Below, piece by piece: positions 45,762 through 56,361 of a DNA stretch of 64,000 nucleotides. The stretch is from Amycolatopsis australiensis. GTDB taxonomy: Bacteria; Actinomycetota; Actinomycetes; Mycobacteriales; Pseudonocardiaceae. The notes beneath the pieces are model-generated. The model was given only the letters and a program-made list of their open reading frames with translations. It did no database searches and was not told the DNA's origin. Positions within the stretch are counted from its first letter, which is position 1, and every line of letters starts with the position of its first letter. A program made the translations under genes and the position numbers. The DNA lies in the NCBI RefSeq assembly GCF_900119165.1, contig NZ_FPJG01000006.1, forward strand, positions 6,920,001 to 6,984,000, read 5' to 3'.

Positions 45762-46256
45762 TCAGGACCCGCCCGCCCGGGACGCGGTGATCTTGCTGCC
45801 GTCGGGGGCGATCGCGAACCAGGTGCCGTTGACGCCCTGGCCGTTCGCCTCGCCGAGCGCCTTGTCGCCCGCGAACTGGTAGAGCGGCCAGCCGTTGAGG
45901 GTCAGCTGCTTGCTGCCGTCCTTGCGGGTCACGGTGCCGACCTGGGTCTCCTGGATGCCCTTGAGCATCGGCGTGGCGACCCCGGCGAGCACCGGCGGCC
46001 AGGCCGCCGCGCATTCGCCGTCGCAGTTGGACGTCGGCGGCTGCGAGAAGTCCTTGTCGAACCGGTAGAGCGTCCGGCCGTCGGCGTCGGTGACGACCGC
46101 GCCGAGCCCGGTGACCGTGCCCGCCGAGAGCATCTTGTGCCCCGGCTGCCCGTGTTCCGGCCCCTGCGCCCCGGAGGCCATCTCGCTGCAGGCCGACAAC
46201 GTGGCGACGGCGGCGAGCGCGACGGCGCTGACGACGACCGGCCGGATTCGGTTCAT
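45762..46256 (-). CDS. COG4315-type lipoprotein
   Basis: 164 residues. Signal peptide with lipobox TLSAC. Two copies of the Lipoprotein_15 repeat: DADGRTLYRFDKDFSQPPTS with CDGECAAAWPPVL, and LNGWPLYQFAGDKALGEANG with GTWFAIAPDG. Family of unknown function found in ECF-sigma operons; the two cysteines (CDGEC) might be redox active. Probably co-transcribed with the sigma gene. Confidence 0.88.
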   Translation of the reverse strand: MNRIRPVVVSAVALAAVATLSACSEMASGAQGPEHGQPGHKMLSAGTVTGLGAVVTDADGRTLYRFDKDFSQPPTSNCDGECAAAWPPVLAGVATPMLKGIQETQVGTVTRKDGSKQLTLNGWPLYQFAGDKALGEANGQGVNGTWFAIAPDGSKITASRAGGS

Positions 46257-46312
46257 GGCGTTTCTCTCCTCGGTGAGGGCGGCACCGCCGTCCGGCGGAC
46301 CTCGACACCGGG

Positions 46313-46340
46313 AACACGGACGGTCGCGGGAAACGGTTCA
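46313..46340 (-). promoter_or_regulatory. SigL-type ECF promoter
   Basis: On the minus strand TGAACC (46340-46335), a 16-bp spacer and CGTGTT (46318-46313). This fits the M. tuberculosis SigL consensus TGAACC-N16-18-CGTG. It lies about 55 nt before the lipoprotein start, at the head of the sigma operon, so the operon is probably autoregulated. Confidence 0.75.
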
Positions 46341-46460
46341 GCGCCGGCGCGCGGCCGGATGGGCGTGTTCCGGTGACCGGCACGATCTTGTCGCCGTGCG
46401 GACGCGTTCCTAAGCTGGCGACGTTCGCACCGCCGCCCCCGTCAGTTCCCGGGAGCCGCT

Positions 46461-47000
46461 GTGTCCGTGAAGCCCTTTCTCGCCGTGGCGTTGCTGGCCG
46501 CCGGCTGTGCCACGGCGCCGCCGCCGGCTTTCACGGCGAGGCTGACCTCCCCCACCGACGTGGTGCTCACCTGGCCCGACGACGGCGCCGGCCACCGCGT
46601 CGAGTACGCGAACGACCCGGCCGGTCCCTGGACGACGCTGCGGTTCCTGCCGCCGCACGCGACGAGCTACCACCACCCGGACCTGATCCCGGAGACGCCG
46701 TTCTACTACCGGGAACAGCCGTTCACCGGCCCGGTCTCGACGGACCTGCGCACGGCGGTATCGGGCGACACGGTGACGTTCACGTGGGCCGACCGCTCCC
46801 CGGACGAAGCCGGGTTCCTGCTGGAGATCCGGCGGCCTGGCGCACCGGACTTCGACCCGGTCGAGGTCACCGACCCGGACGTGACGACCTGCACGCTGCC
46901 GCTGCTGCCCGGGGAGGAGAAGTCGGCCTTCCGGATCCGGGCACTGCACTTCGGCCCGCTCTCCCCGGTGGTCCACCAGACCACCGGGAAGCAGCCATGA
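46461..47000 (+). CDS. Lipoprotein with fibronectin type III-like domains
   Basis: 179 residues. Short signal with lipobox LLAAGC, then two beta-sandwich repeats: DVVLTWPDDGAGHRVEYAND and TVTFTWADRSPDEAGFLLEI, each with the fn3 tryptophan and tyrosine. GTG start. Its stop is 7 nt from the convergent uvrA stop. Function unknown; surface exposed. Confidence 0.7.
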   Translation: MSVKPFLAVALLAAGCATAPPPAFTARLTSPTDVVLTWPDDGAGHRVEYANDPAGPWTTLRFLPPHATSYHHPDLIPETPFYYREQPFTGPVSTDLRTAVSGDTVTFTWADRSPDEAGFLLEIRRPGAPDFDPVEVTDPDVTTCTLPLLPGEEKSAFRIRALHFGPLSPVVHQTTGKQP

Positions 47001-47007
47001 GTACCCG

Positions 47008-49869
<2,862 letters not shown>

Positions 49870-49945
49870 GCCAGGGTCCTCTCAAGTCATTCTCGGTTGC
49901 GGTCGCCGGCCCGGTCTCAAGCTGCGCGGGCGGCCGCGATCCATG

Positions 49946-51151
49946 CTACGAGCCACCACCGACAGAAACTGGTTCCGCGTCTCTGGCCTGCGGTTCTTCG
50001 GGCTTTCGACGGCTGGTGAGCCACCGGTGGGCCGGGCGTTCGACCCCCGCGGTGACCACCCAGCCGGCCAGTACGGCGGCGCCGACGACCGCGGGGAGCC
50101 GCAGCCAGCCGGGGAGGCCTAGGTCGAGCAGGGCGCGGGCCAGGATGTAGCCCAGTTCCTGGTGCACCAGGTAAAGACCATACGAGATGCCCGCGAGCCA
50201 GGTGACGGCCGGGGCGATCCTGGCCAGTCCGGGGAACCGCCAGTCCGGCCCGCGGGCGGCCACGCAGACCAGCAGCAGGAGCACGGCGAACCCGATCGTG
50301 GACGGCCAGCGCTGGGCGTCCTGCGGCAGCGCGACGTGGAACGGGAAGACCTGCAGGTCCTGCGCGGCGACGGCGGCGAGCACGAACAGCGCGGCGTGCC
50401 AGGTGCGGAGCCGCCGCTGCGCCCACAGCCAGATCGCGACGCCGACCGCGAAGACGTGCAGCCGGTGCAGCCCGAGCCCGTAGAAGCAGGTCTCGACGAG
50501 CCGGCCGGCCGTGCCCGGCGGGAAGACGGCGAAGCGCAGCAGGAGCGGGACGAGGATCAGCGCCCACAGCAGCGCGACGGTCACCCGGTGGGTGCGCCAC
50601 GAGCGCGGCCACAGCAGGGCCGCGCCGGTGAAGGCGAGCAGCTGGACCGGCAGCGTCCAGTAGGAGCCGTCCAGGTAGTAGAACGTGTCCGAGCGGACGC
50701 CCCACTCCTGCACCATGCCGAGGTTGGCGAGCAGGTCCAGCCAGGTCGGGATGTACCACGGCGACGGGTTCGCCGGCGGGCCCTGCGGCACGCCGAACAG
50801 GAACCCGGTGACGCCGGGCGGGTAGGGCAGGCCGCTGAAGGAGATGGCGGCCCACCGCGTCACGACGTAGGTCACCAGGACGGCGACGAGGTACGCGGGC
50901 ACGAGACGCGCGACGCGGTTCCACAGCCACCGGCCGGGCTGGCCCTTGCGCAGGCTGGCGCAGACGAAGAAGGCGGAGATCACGAGCAGGATCGCGGCCC
51001 CGAACTGCGCTGTCACCCGGAAGGGGTAGCCGGTCAGCTCGGGATGCAGGAGTGCGCCCTGGTGGGTGACGTGCCCGAGGATGACGGCGAAGACGGCGAC
51101 GACGCGGAGGAGGTCCCAGCTGATCCGGCGCGGCGTCGGGGAGGTGGGCAC
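49946..51151 (-). CDS. Membrane acyltransferase, family 3
   Basis: 401 residues, about ten membrane helices. The family motif near the N-terminus, RRISWDLLRVVAVFAVILGH with the conserved His, identifies it as an acyltransferase_3 that O-acylates exported carbohydrates or lipids. C-terminal YGLYLVHQELGY matches the usual end. GTG start. Acceptor unknown. Confidence 0.9.
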   Translation of the reverse strand: MPTSPTPRRISWDLLRVVAVFAVILGHVTHQGALLHPELTGYPFRVTAQFGAAILLVISAFFVCASLRKGQPGRWLWNRVARLVPAYLVAVLVTYVVTRWAAISFSGLPYPPGVTGFLFGVPQGPPANPSPWYIPTWLDLLANLGMVQEWGVRSDTFYYLDGSYWTLPVQLLAFTGAALLWPRSWRTHRVTVALLWALILVPLLLRFAVFPPGTAGRLVETCFYGLGLHRLHVFAVGVAIWLWAQRRLRTWHAALFVLAAVAAQDLQVFPFHVALPQDAQRWPSTIGFAVLLLLVCVAARGPDWRFPGLARIAPAVTWLAGISYGLYLVHQELGYILARALLDLGLPGWLRLPAVVGAAVLAGWVVTAGVERPAHRWLTSRRKPEEPQARDAEPVSVGGGS

Positions 51152-51260
51152 GGTCGTCCTGAGGTCGGCTGGCGGGGGCTGCCCGAGAGCCTACGTGGCG
51201 GCCCGGCCGGGTGCCTGTGCGGGTGGAACCGGTTGGAGTGAAACGACTACCGTGTGCACG

Positions 51261-51938
51261 GTGAACATCGTGGAGACCTACACCGGGCACGTCGACCCGG
51301 GCGGCGACGCCGCCCGCCGGACCCTGGACGCGCTGACGATCACGAAGCTGTCCGTCGGCCCGATGGACAACAACACGTACCTGCTGGTGTGCCGCGAGTC
51401 GCACGAAGCACTGCTGATCGACGCGGCGAACGACCCGGAGCGCATCTCGGACCTGATCGGCCACGGCCCGGACCGCCCGGCGCTGCGCACGATCGTCACG
51501 ACCCACCAGCACCAGGACCACTGGCAGGCGCTGGGAGCGGTGGCGGGAGCGAACGGCGCGAACACGGCGGCCCACCCCCTGGACGCGGAGCCGCTGCCGG
51601 TCCCCCCGGACTTCCTGGTGGAGCACGGCGACACGCTGACGGTGGGCGACGTCACGCTGTCGGTGATCCACCTGCGCGGTCACACGCCGGGATCGATCGC
51701 GCTGCTGTACCGCGACCCGTCGGGACACCCGCATCTGTTCACCGGGGACTCGCTGTTCCCCGGCGGCGTGGGAAGGACCACGTCGCCGGAGGACTTCGCG
51801 TCGTTGCTGGGCGACGTGGAGTCCCGGATCTTCGGCGAACTGCCGGACGAGACGTGGTTCTACCCGGGCCACGGCGACGATTCGACGCTGGGCGCGGAGC
51901 GGCCGAAGCTGAAGGAGTGGCGAGAGCGCGGCTGGTGA
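51261..51938 (+). CDS. Metallo-beta-lactamase-fold hydrolase (glyoxalase II-like)
   Basis: 225 residues. MBL motifs THQHQDHWQAL (HxHxDH variant with Gln at the second position), LRGHTPGSIALL, TGDSLFPGGVGRT and WFYPGHGDD. The start GTG at 51261 is 7 nt after a -10 TACCGT (51248-51253), so leaderless; GTG 51252 is possible. Likely a thioester hydrolase. Confidence 0.88.
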   Translation: MNIVETYTGHVDPGGDAARRTLDALTITKLSVGPMDNNTYLLVCRESHEALLIDAANDPERISDLIGHGPDRPALRTIVTTHQHQDHWQALGAVAGANGANTAAHPLDAEPLPVPPDFLVEHGDTLTVGDVTLSVIHLRGHTPGSIALLYRDPSGHPHLFTGDSLFPGGVGRTTSPEDFASLLGDVESRIFGELPDETWFYPGHGDDSTLGAERPKLKEWRERGW

Positions 51939-52079
51939 GGCGCGGCCCTGCGTTCCCGCAGCCGTGATCCACGGAAGAGGCCGGTAGCGCAGCCGTCGGT
52001 CGTGGTGCCCGGCCGCGCAGCAGCCGCCTCGAAGTCCCTGGCCGTGGCTCGGAGCGAATTCAGCCCGGCGGAACCGCCG

Positions 52080-52862
52080 TCACCCGCGCTCGTAGGGGAT
52101 CTTCTCCCCCGCCTCCACCGGGAACGGCAGGTGGTTCCCCGCCGGCGGCAGCGGGCACGTGGCGAAGTCCGTGAACGCGCACGGCAGGTTGACCGCCCGG
52201 TTGAAGTCCAGCGTCACCGTCCCGTCCGGGCCGGGCGCGCCGACCGGCAGCGACCGGTTCGCCACATACGTCGTCACCCCGCTCGTCGCGTCCGTGAACA
52301 GGATGCTCAACCCGCCGTCCTTGCCGTTGAACGCCGTCAGCGTGTGCGACGCGCCTTCATGCGTGAAGTGCACAACGCCGGGCGCCGTGTACACATGGCT
52401 CAGACCCTCGACCACCGCACCCACCGTGGTCGGCCGCGGCTCGGGGAACGGCTCGAACCGGCCCTGCAGCACCCACGACGGCGAAGGCTCGTACGCCGGC
52501 ACGCCATGGAACGCGCGCACCGCCTCGGCCTTCGGGTCGTGGACGCGGATCAGGTACCCGGAGCGGCGGGCCACCTCGATCTCGACGTCGCCGGACAGCA
52601 CCCGCGTGCCCGCGCCGCTGTTCACCAGCTCGAACCGGTGGACCTCCGTGATCGGCTCGCCTTCGTGCGCCAGTGACGCGCCGGCCGGGTCCACGTACGC
52701 CGCCTGCTCGTCCTGCCACCAGCGGCCCGGGATGCCCGGGTACTCGCGCGGCGTCTCGTCCAGCCAGTCGAGCGACACCAGCGCCAGCCAGCCGTGCGGT
52801 GCCGCGAGGTCCGCCTCCCGGCGGGTCTTCCAGTCCTGCCACTCCTGGGTGAACGTGCTCAT
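52080..52862 (-). CDS. DUF1684 protein
   Basis: 260 residues. Typical family start FTQEWQDWKTRREADLAAPH and the conserved end DFNRAVNLPCAFTDFATCPL, PPAGNHLPFPVEAGEK. Function unknown in the family, sometimes near catabolic genes. It follows the 335-residue protein gene by 20 nt on the same strand. Confidence 0.88.
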   Translation of the reverse strand: MSTFTQEWQDWKTRREADLAAPHGWLALVSLDWLDETPREYPGIPGRWWQDEQAAYVDPAGASLAHEGEPITEVHRFELVNSGAGTRVLSGDVEIEVARRSGYLIRVHDPKAEAVRAFHGVPAYEPSPSWVLQGRFEPFPEPRPTTVGAVVEGLSHVYTAPGVVHFTHEGASHTLTAFNGKDGGLSILFTDATSGVTTYVANRSLPVGAPGPDGTVTLDFNRAVNLPCAFTDFATCPLPPAGNHLPFPVEAGEKIPYERG

Positions 52863-52882
52863 CACGGGCCCCTTCCGCTCGG

Positions 52883-53890
52883 CTACGACGGTGCCAACCC
52901 GCCGCCCGGGCCGGTATTCCGTGTCCCAGTATCCGGACCCCCGGCCGACCACTGCAGGCCGTAACTCAGCCCTTGGTGCAGGTCGTGGAACTCGAGCCCG
53001 ACCTCGCCGACGCGGTTGACCGTCAGCGCGTCCCCGGAGCCGGCGCCGTCGTCGATCACACGGCCAGGCACGCCGTTGAGCCGCCACACCCGGGACGGCG
53101 GGCGGTCGCGGTCGAACCGGACGCGCACCGAGAACTCCTCGCACCGGCGCAACGGCGTCATCACGTAATACGGCCGGAGCGTCGTGCGCCGCGGCACGAA
53201 CCGGATGCCGTACTCGTGGCGCCGGCCGAGCCGCAGCGGGCTCGGCAGCCGCATGACGAACTGCGCGTGGCTCGCCGAAACCTGGCGTGCTTCGACGATC
53301 TCGCCGCCGAACAGGACGTCGGCGGTGATGTCCGGCGCCGGGTCGCTGCCCGGCTCGGCCGGCACGCTGAACGACAGCACGAGCTCGTCGAGTTCGTCGA
53401 CCTCCGCGACGATCCGGCGTTCCTCCTGCAGCTCCGGCGGCCGGCGGTCGAGCCGCAACGTCGCCTTCGCCGACTCGACGTACCAGCCGGCGAGCGGGTG
53501 CCGGTCGCGCGGCGACGCGGGCGCGCCGAGCAGCTCGTCGAGCCGGCGGAACGCGAGGTCGATCCGGCGGCGGGCGGTCCGCGGGTCGCGGTCCAGGACC
53601 CCGGCCAGCCACGAGATCCGCCGGTCGAGGAACTCGCCCGCCGCTTCTTCGTGCAGGCCGAGCGCCGCCAGCGCGGCCAGCCGCAGGTCGGACGGGAGCC
53701 GTCCGCACACCTCGGTGAGGCGCAGCACGAGCTTCTGCCGGGCCGCCGACGGCTGGTCGGCGGCCGTGATCCCGCAGCTCGCACGCAGGCAGGGGCCGAT
53801 CCGCTGGTGCAGGTCGGCGGCGTCGAGCCCGCGGCCGCGGCGCAGCTCGTTGAGCTCGCGCACGAACGGGAAAGCGGCCCCCGACGTCAT
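52883..53890 (-). CDS. Unrecognised 335-residue protein, helical regulator-like N-terminus
   Basis: Not recognised. Residues 1-120 are helical (FVRELNELRRGRGLDAADLH, QRIGPCLRASCGI, then FLDRRISWLAGVLDRDPRTA, RRRIDLAFRRLDELL), a pattern seen at the N-terminus of actinobacterial proteins annotated as regulators. Residues 160-335 are a beta-rich domain of VRVRFDRDRPP style. No signal or membrane segment. A perfect 14-bp palindrome (53898-53911) covers its ribosome site. Preceded by the 14-residue ORF and a Crp/Fnr gene on the same strand. Confidence 0.6.
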   Translation of the reverse strand: MTSGAAFPFVRELNELRRGRGLDAADLHQRIGPCLRASCGITAADQPSAARQKLVLRLTEVCGRLPSDLRLAALAALGLHEEAAGEFLDRRISWLAGVLDRDPRTARRRIDLAFRRLDELLGAPASPRDRHPLAGWYVESAKATLRLDRRPPELQEERRIVAEVDELDELVLSFSVPAEPGSDPAPDITADVLFGGEIVEARQVSASHAQFVMRLPSPLRLGRRHEYGIRFVPRRTTLRPYYVMTPLRRCEEFSVRVRFDRDRPPSRVWRLNGVPGRVIDDGAGSGDALTVNRVGEVGLEFHDLHQGLSYGLQWSAGGPDTGTRNTGPGGGLAPS

Positions 53891-53897
53891 TTTCGCC

Positions 53898-53990
53898 CCT
53901 TTCCGGAAAGGCGCTGGAATGGAACGCCCACGTTACCGCGAAGGTTCGCGGAATACCCGGACGGCCGGCCCCCCACGAGCCGGCCGGCCG
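53898..53990. other. Three palindromes between tiny ORF and 335-residue protein gene
   Basis: CCTTTCCGGAAAGG (53898-53911) over the ribosome site, CCGCGAAGGTTCGCGG (53936-53951), and a 9-bp stem CGGCCGGCC/GGCCGGCCG (53962-53970 and 53982-53990) just after the tiny ORF. The last could be an attenuator or terminator; the first could mask translation of the next gene. Confidence 0.5.
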
Positions 53991-54002
53991 GGGACACCGC
54001 GG

Positions 54003-54047
54003 TCAGTTCGCGCCGAAGATCAGCGCCCAGATCGAGTGGCTCTCCAT
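54003..54047 (-). CDS. Putative 14-residue peptide ORF
   Basis: MESHSIWALIFGAN, read from an ATG at 54047 with an unusually strong GAGGAGGAGG ribosome site 8 nt upstream. Too short for ordinary gene calling. The hydrophobic centre IWALIF and the GAN end suggest a signalling or leader peptide, but no known family is recalled. It lies between the Crp/Fnr regulator gene and the 335-residue protein gene, all on the minus strand, and is followed by a hairpin. Expression unproven. Confidence 0.45.
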   Translation of the reverse strand: MESHSIWALIFGAN

Positions 54048-54230
54048 CACACACCTCCTCCTCGCTGAACCCGGTCGAGGCGGAGAACGGCCGACAACGC
54101 GGCGGGAAACCAATTCGCCACGGCCGCCGTCCGGCCTCGCTCGAAAAGGGAATCCGGCCGGTCGGCATCGTTTTCTTTTCCGGCCGGGTCCAGGATCGCG
54201 CCGGGGCGGCGCCGGTTCAGAGGCCGGTTG

Positions 54231-54938
54231 TCACGGGCGGTGTGTGCCGTTCGGCTCAGAACGGGCGAAGGCACGCAGGACGCGCGGCTCGCGGACGAGG
54301 ATCCGGCGGCGGCCGGTCTCGACGATCCCGCGCTCCCGCAGCACGCGCAGCGCCCGCGCGACGGTCCGCCGCGCCGCGCCGATCTGCGCGGCGATGTCCT
54401 CCTGCGAGAACGCGCCCTCGATGAGCACGCCGTCCGGGACGGGCCTGCCGTGTTCCTCGGCCAGGCGGACCAGGTGCACGGCGACCCGGCGGCTGACGTC
54501 GAAGGCGGCGGCGTCGACCCGGGCCGACTCGGCGTCGCGGAGCCGGGCCGCTACCGTCTTGATCGTCGCGACGGCGATCGCGGGCCGGGTGTGCAGGACG
54601 TCGACGAACTCGGGCCCGGTCAGCTGGAACACGGTGCAGGGCTCGATCGCCCGCACCGACGCCGACCGCGGCCGCCCCGTCACGGCCGCGAGGTCCCCGA
54701 GCACCTCGCCGGGGCCGCGGAGCCCGAAGAGCACTTCGCGGCCGTCCTCGACGATGGCGGAGACGCGCACCCAGCCGGAGACCAGCACGTGGACGTGGTC
54801 GGACGGGTCGCCTTCCATGAGCACGACGTCGTTGGCCCGGAACCGCCGCCGGGTGCCGCGGCCGAGCAGGTACTCGCGATCGGCGTCGGCGAGGTGGGCC
54901 AGCAGCGCCCCTTCGGCCGTGTCGTCGTGCCCGTTCAT
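54231..54938 (-). CDS. Crp/Fnr-family regulator
   Basis: 235 residues. Cyclic-nucleotide-binding beta roll (NDVVLMEGDPSDHVHVLVSG, FGLRGPGEVLGDLAAVTGRP then RSASVRAIEPC) with the GE..DLA..TGRPRSA phosphate cassette-like pattern, and a C-terminal HTH (FSQEDIAAQIGAARRTVARA). cAMP-type binding is plausible since an RSA motif is present. Possibly acts on the tiny ORF and downstream genes. Confidence 0.9.
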   Translation of the reverse strand: MNGHDDTAEGALLAHLADADREYLLGRGTRRRFRANDVVLMEGDPSDHVHVLVSGWVRVSAIVEDGREVLFGLRGPGEVLGDLAAVTGRPRSASVRAIEPCTVFQLTGPEFVDVLHTRPAIAVATIKTVAARLRDAESARVDAAAFDVSRRVAVHLVRLAEEHGRPVPDGVLIEGAFSQEDIAAQIGAARRTVARALRVLRERGIVETGRRRILVREPRVLRAFARSEPNGTHRP

Positions 54939-55000
54939 GGTTCCCCTCCGGAGGTTCACCGTAACCCGGCGTGGCGGCTCCCGGCGAGGGCCGCGCCCGG

Positions 55001-55012
55001 TAGGGTCGCCGC
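55001..55012 (+). promoter_or_regulatory. Leaderless promoter of rnhA
   Basis: -10 TAGGGT (55001-55006) is followed by 6 nt and then the GTG at 55013; there is no ribosome site, so transcription should begin at the start codon. Confidence 0.6.
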
Positions 55013-55474
55013 GTGGACGTGGAGATCTACACCGACGGCGCGTGCAGCGGGAACCCCGGACCGGGCGGCTGGGGCGCGGTCCTGCGCTACGGGAAGCACG
55101 AGCGCGAGCTGTACGGCGGCGAGGCCACGCCGACGACGAACAACCGGATGGAGCTGACGGCACCGATCCGCGCGCTGGAGAGCCTGACCCGCCCGTCGCA
55201 GGTCCGCGTGTACACCGACAGCACGTACGTGCGCAACGGGATCACGCAGTGGCTGCCGCGCTGGAAGAACAACGGCTGGCTGACGGCGGCGCGCGAGCCG
55301 GTGAAGAACGCGGACCTGTGGCAGCGCCTCGACGCGGCGATCGGCGAGCACCGGGTGGAGTGGCTCTGGGTGAAGGGCCACGCGGGCCTCCCGGACAACG
55401 AGCGCGCCGACCGGCTCGCGGTCCGCGGGGCGCAGGAGGCGCGGGAGACCGGGAAGCCGGTCAACGCGGGCTAG
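55013..55474 (+). CDS. rnhA: Ribonuclease HI
   Basis: 153 residues. Degrades RNA in RNA-DNA hybrids. The four catalytic acids are visible: [18 protein letters not shown] (Asp), [10 protein letters not shown] (Glu), [12 protein letters not shown] (Asp), DNERADRLA (Asp), plus the handle [13 protein letters not shown]. Divergent from the Crp gene. Confidence 0.97.
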   Translation: MDVEIYTDGACSGNPGPGGWGAVLRYGKHERELYGGEATPTTNNRMELTAPIRALESLTRPSQVRVYTDSTYVRNGITQWLPRWKNNGWLTAAREPVKNADLWQRLDAAIGEHRVEWLWVKGHAGLPDNERADRLAVRGAQEARETGKPVNAG

Positions 55475-55502
55475 TCCTCAGTAGACGGTCGCGGCGGCGT
55501 GG

Positions 55503-55514
55503 CATGATTTCCCG
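55503..55514 (+). promoter_or_regulatory. Leaderless promoter of the YchJ-like gene
   Basis: -10 CATGAT (55503-55508), 6 nt, then ATG at 55515. No ribosome site. The same CATGAT-N6-start layout recurs at 63277-63288. Confidence 0.6.
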
Positions 55515-55895
55515 ATGCGTCCCGCTCCCTGCCCGTGCGGCCTGGCCGCGTCCTACGACGCCTGCTGCGGCCGCTTCCACGACGGTGGTGTCGCCGCACC
55601 CACCGCCGAGCTGCTCATGCGCTCGCGGTTCAGCGCGTTCGCCGTCGGGGACGCCGGCTACCTGCTGCGGACCTGGCATCCCGGCACCCGTCCGCGCCGG
55701 CTGAGCCTCGATCCGCAGCAGGAGTGGACGTGGCTGGAGATCCTCGGCCGCACCGGCGGTGGCCTGCTGCACACCGAGGGCACGGTCCGGTTCCGGGCGC
55801 ACTACCGCCACCACGGCCGCGACGGCTTCCTCGAGGAGAACAGCCGCTTCCGCCGCGACGGCGGCCAGTGGGTCTACCTTGACGCGGAAGCCTGA
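55515..55895 (+). CDS. YchJ/UPF0225-family SEC-C protein
   Basis: 126 residues. N-terminal SEC-C zinc motif PCPCGLAASYDACCGRFH, the family helix APTAELLMRSRFSAFAVGDA, and YLLRTWHP; ends in an NTF2-like fold. Function unknown. Overlaps the next gene by one base (TGATG). Confidence 0.9.
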   Translation: MRPAPCPCGLAASYDACCGRFHDGGVAAPTAELLMRSRFSAFAVGDAGYLLRTWHPGTRPRRLSLDPQQEWTWLEILGRTGGGLLHTEGTVRFRAHYRHHGRDGFLEENSRFRRDGGQWVYLDAEA

Positions 55896-56311
55896 TGGGC
55901 ACCGCGATCGTCGGCGTGGCCGGCGCACTCCTCGGCGTCCTCACCGGCGGCCTCCTGCAGCACGCGCTGGCGGCACGCACCCGCCGGTGGCAGCGGGAGG
56001 ACGCGCTCGGCAAGCTCAAGCAGGCCGTCTACGCGGAGTACCTCCGCGCGATCAGCGCCAGCTACGGCCAGGCCGTGGCCGGCGAGCGCACCCGGACCGA
56101 GGACGCCCGGCTGCACGCCGCCACGGCCGAGATCGAGGTCCTGGCCGGCGCGGCGGTCTCCGGACCGGCCCGGGAGCTCACGACGGCCGTCATCGACGTG
56201 CACACGAAGATCGCCGAGGGCGGTGTCGAGGAGGCGAGCGTGACCGCCGTCGACATACGGCGGCTGAAGCTGATCGCTCTCTTCAAGAGCGACCTCGGAA
56301 TCGAGCCGTAG
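55895..56311 (+). CDS. Small membrane-anchored protein of unknown function
   Basis: 138 residues. One N-terminal membrane helix (AIVGVAGALLGVLTGGLLQH) followed by a basic turn (RTRRWQREDALGKLKQ) and a long helical cytoplasmic part. No family recognised. Coupled to the YchJ-like gene. Confidence 0.6.
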   Translation: MGTAIVGVAGALLGVLTGGLLQHALAARTRRWQREDALGKLKQAVYAEYLRAISASYGQAVAGERTRTEDARLHAATAEIEVLAGAAVSGPARELTTAVIDVHTKIAEGGVEEASVTAVDIRRLKLIALFKSDLGIEP

Positions 56312-56361
56312 TCCGGAAAACCCGCCCGCGTGGCACCTCCGCCGTGCTAAACACAGCGGCG

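Noticed and set aside
49870..49945. SOS box or RecA_NDp promoter before uvrA
   Set aside because: Neither TCGAAC-N4-GTTCGA nor TTGTCRGTG-N8-TANNNT is present; only the ribosome site is clear.
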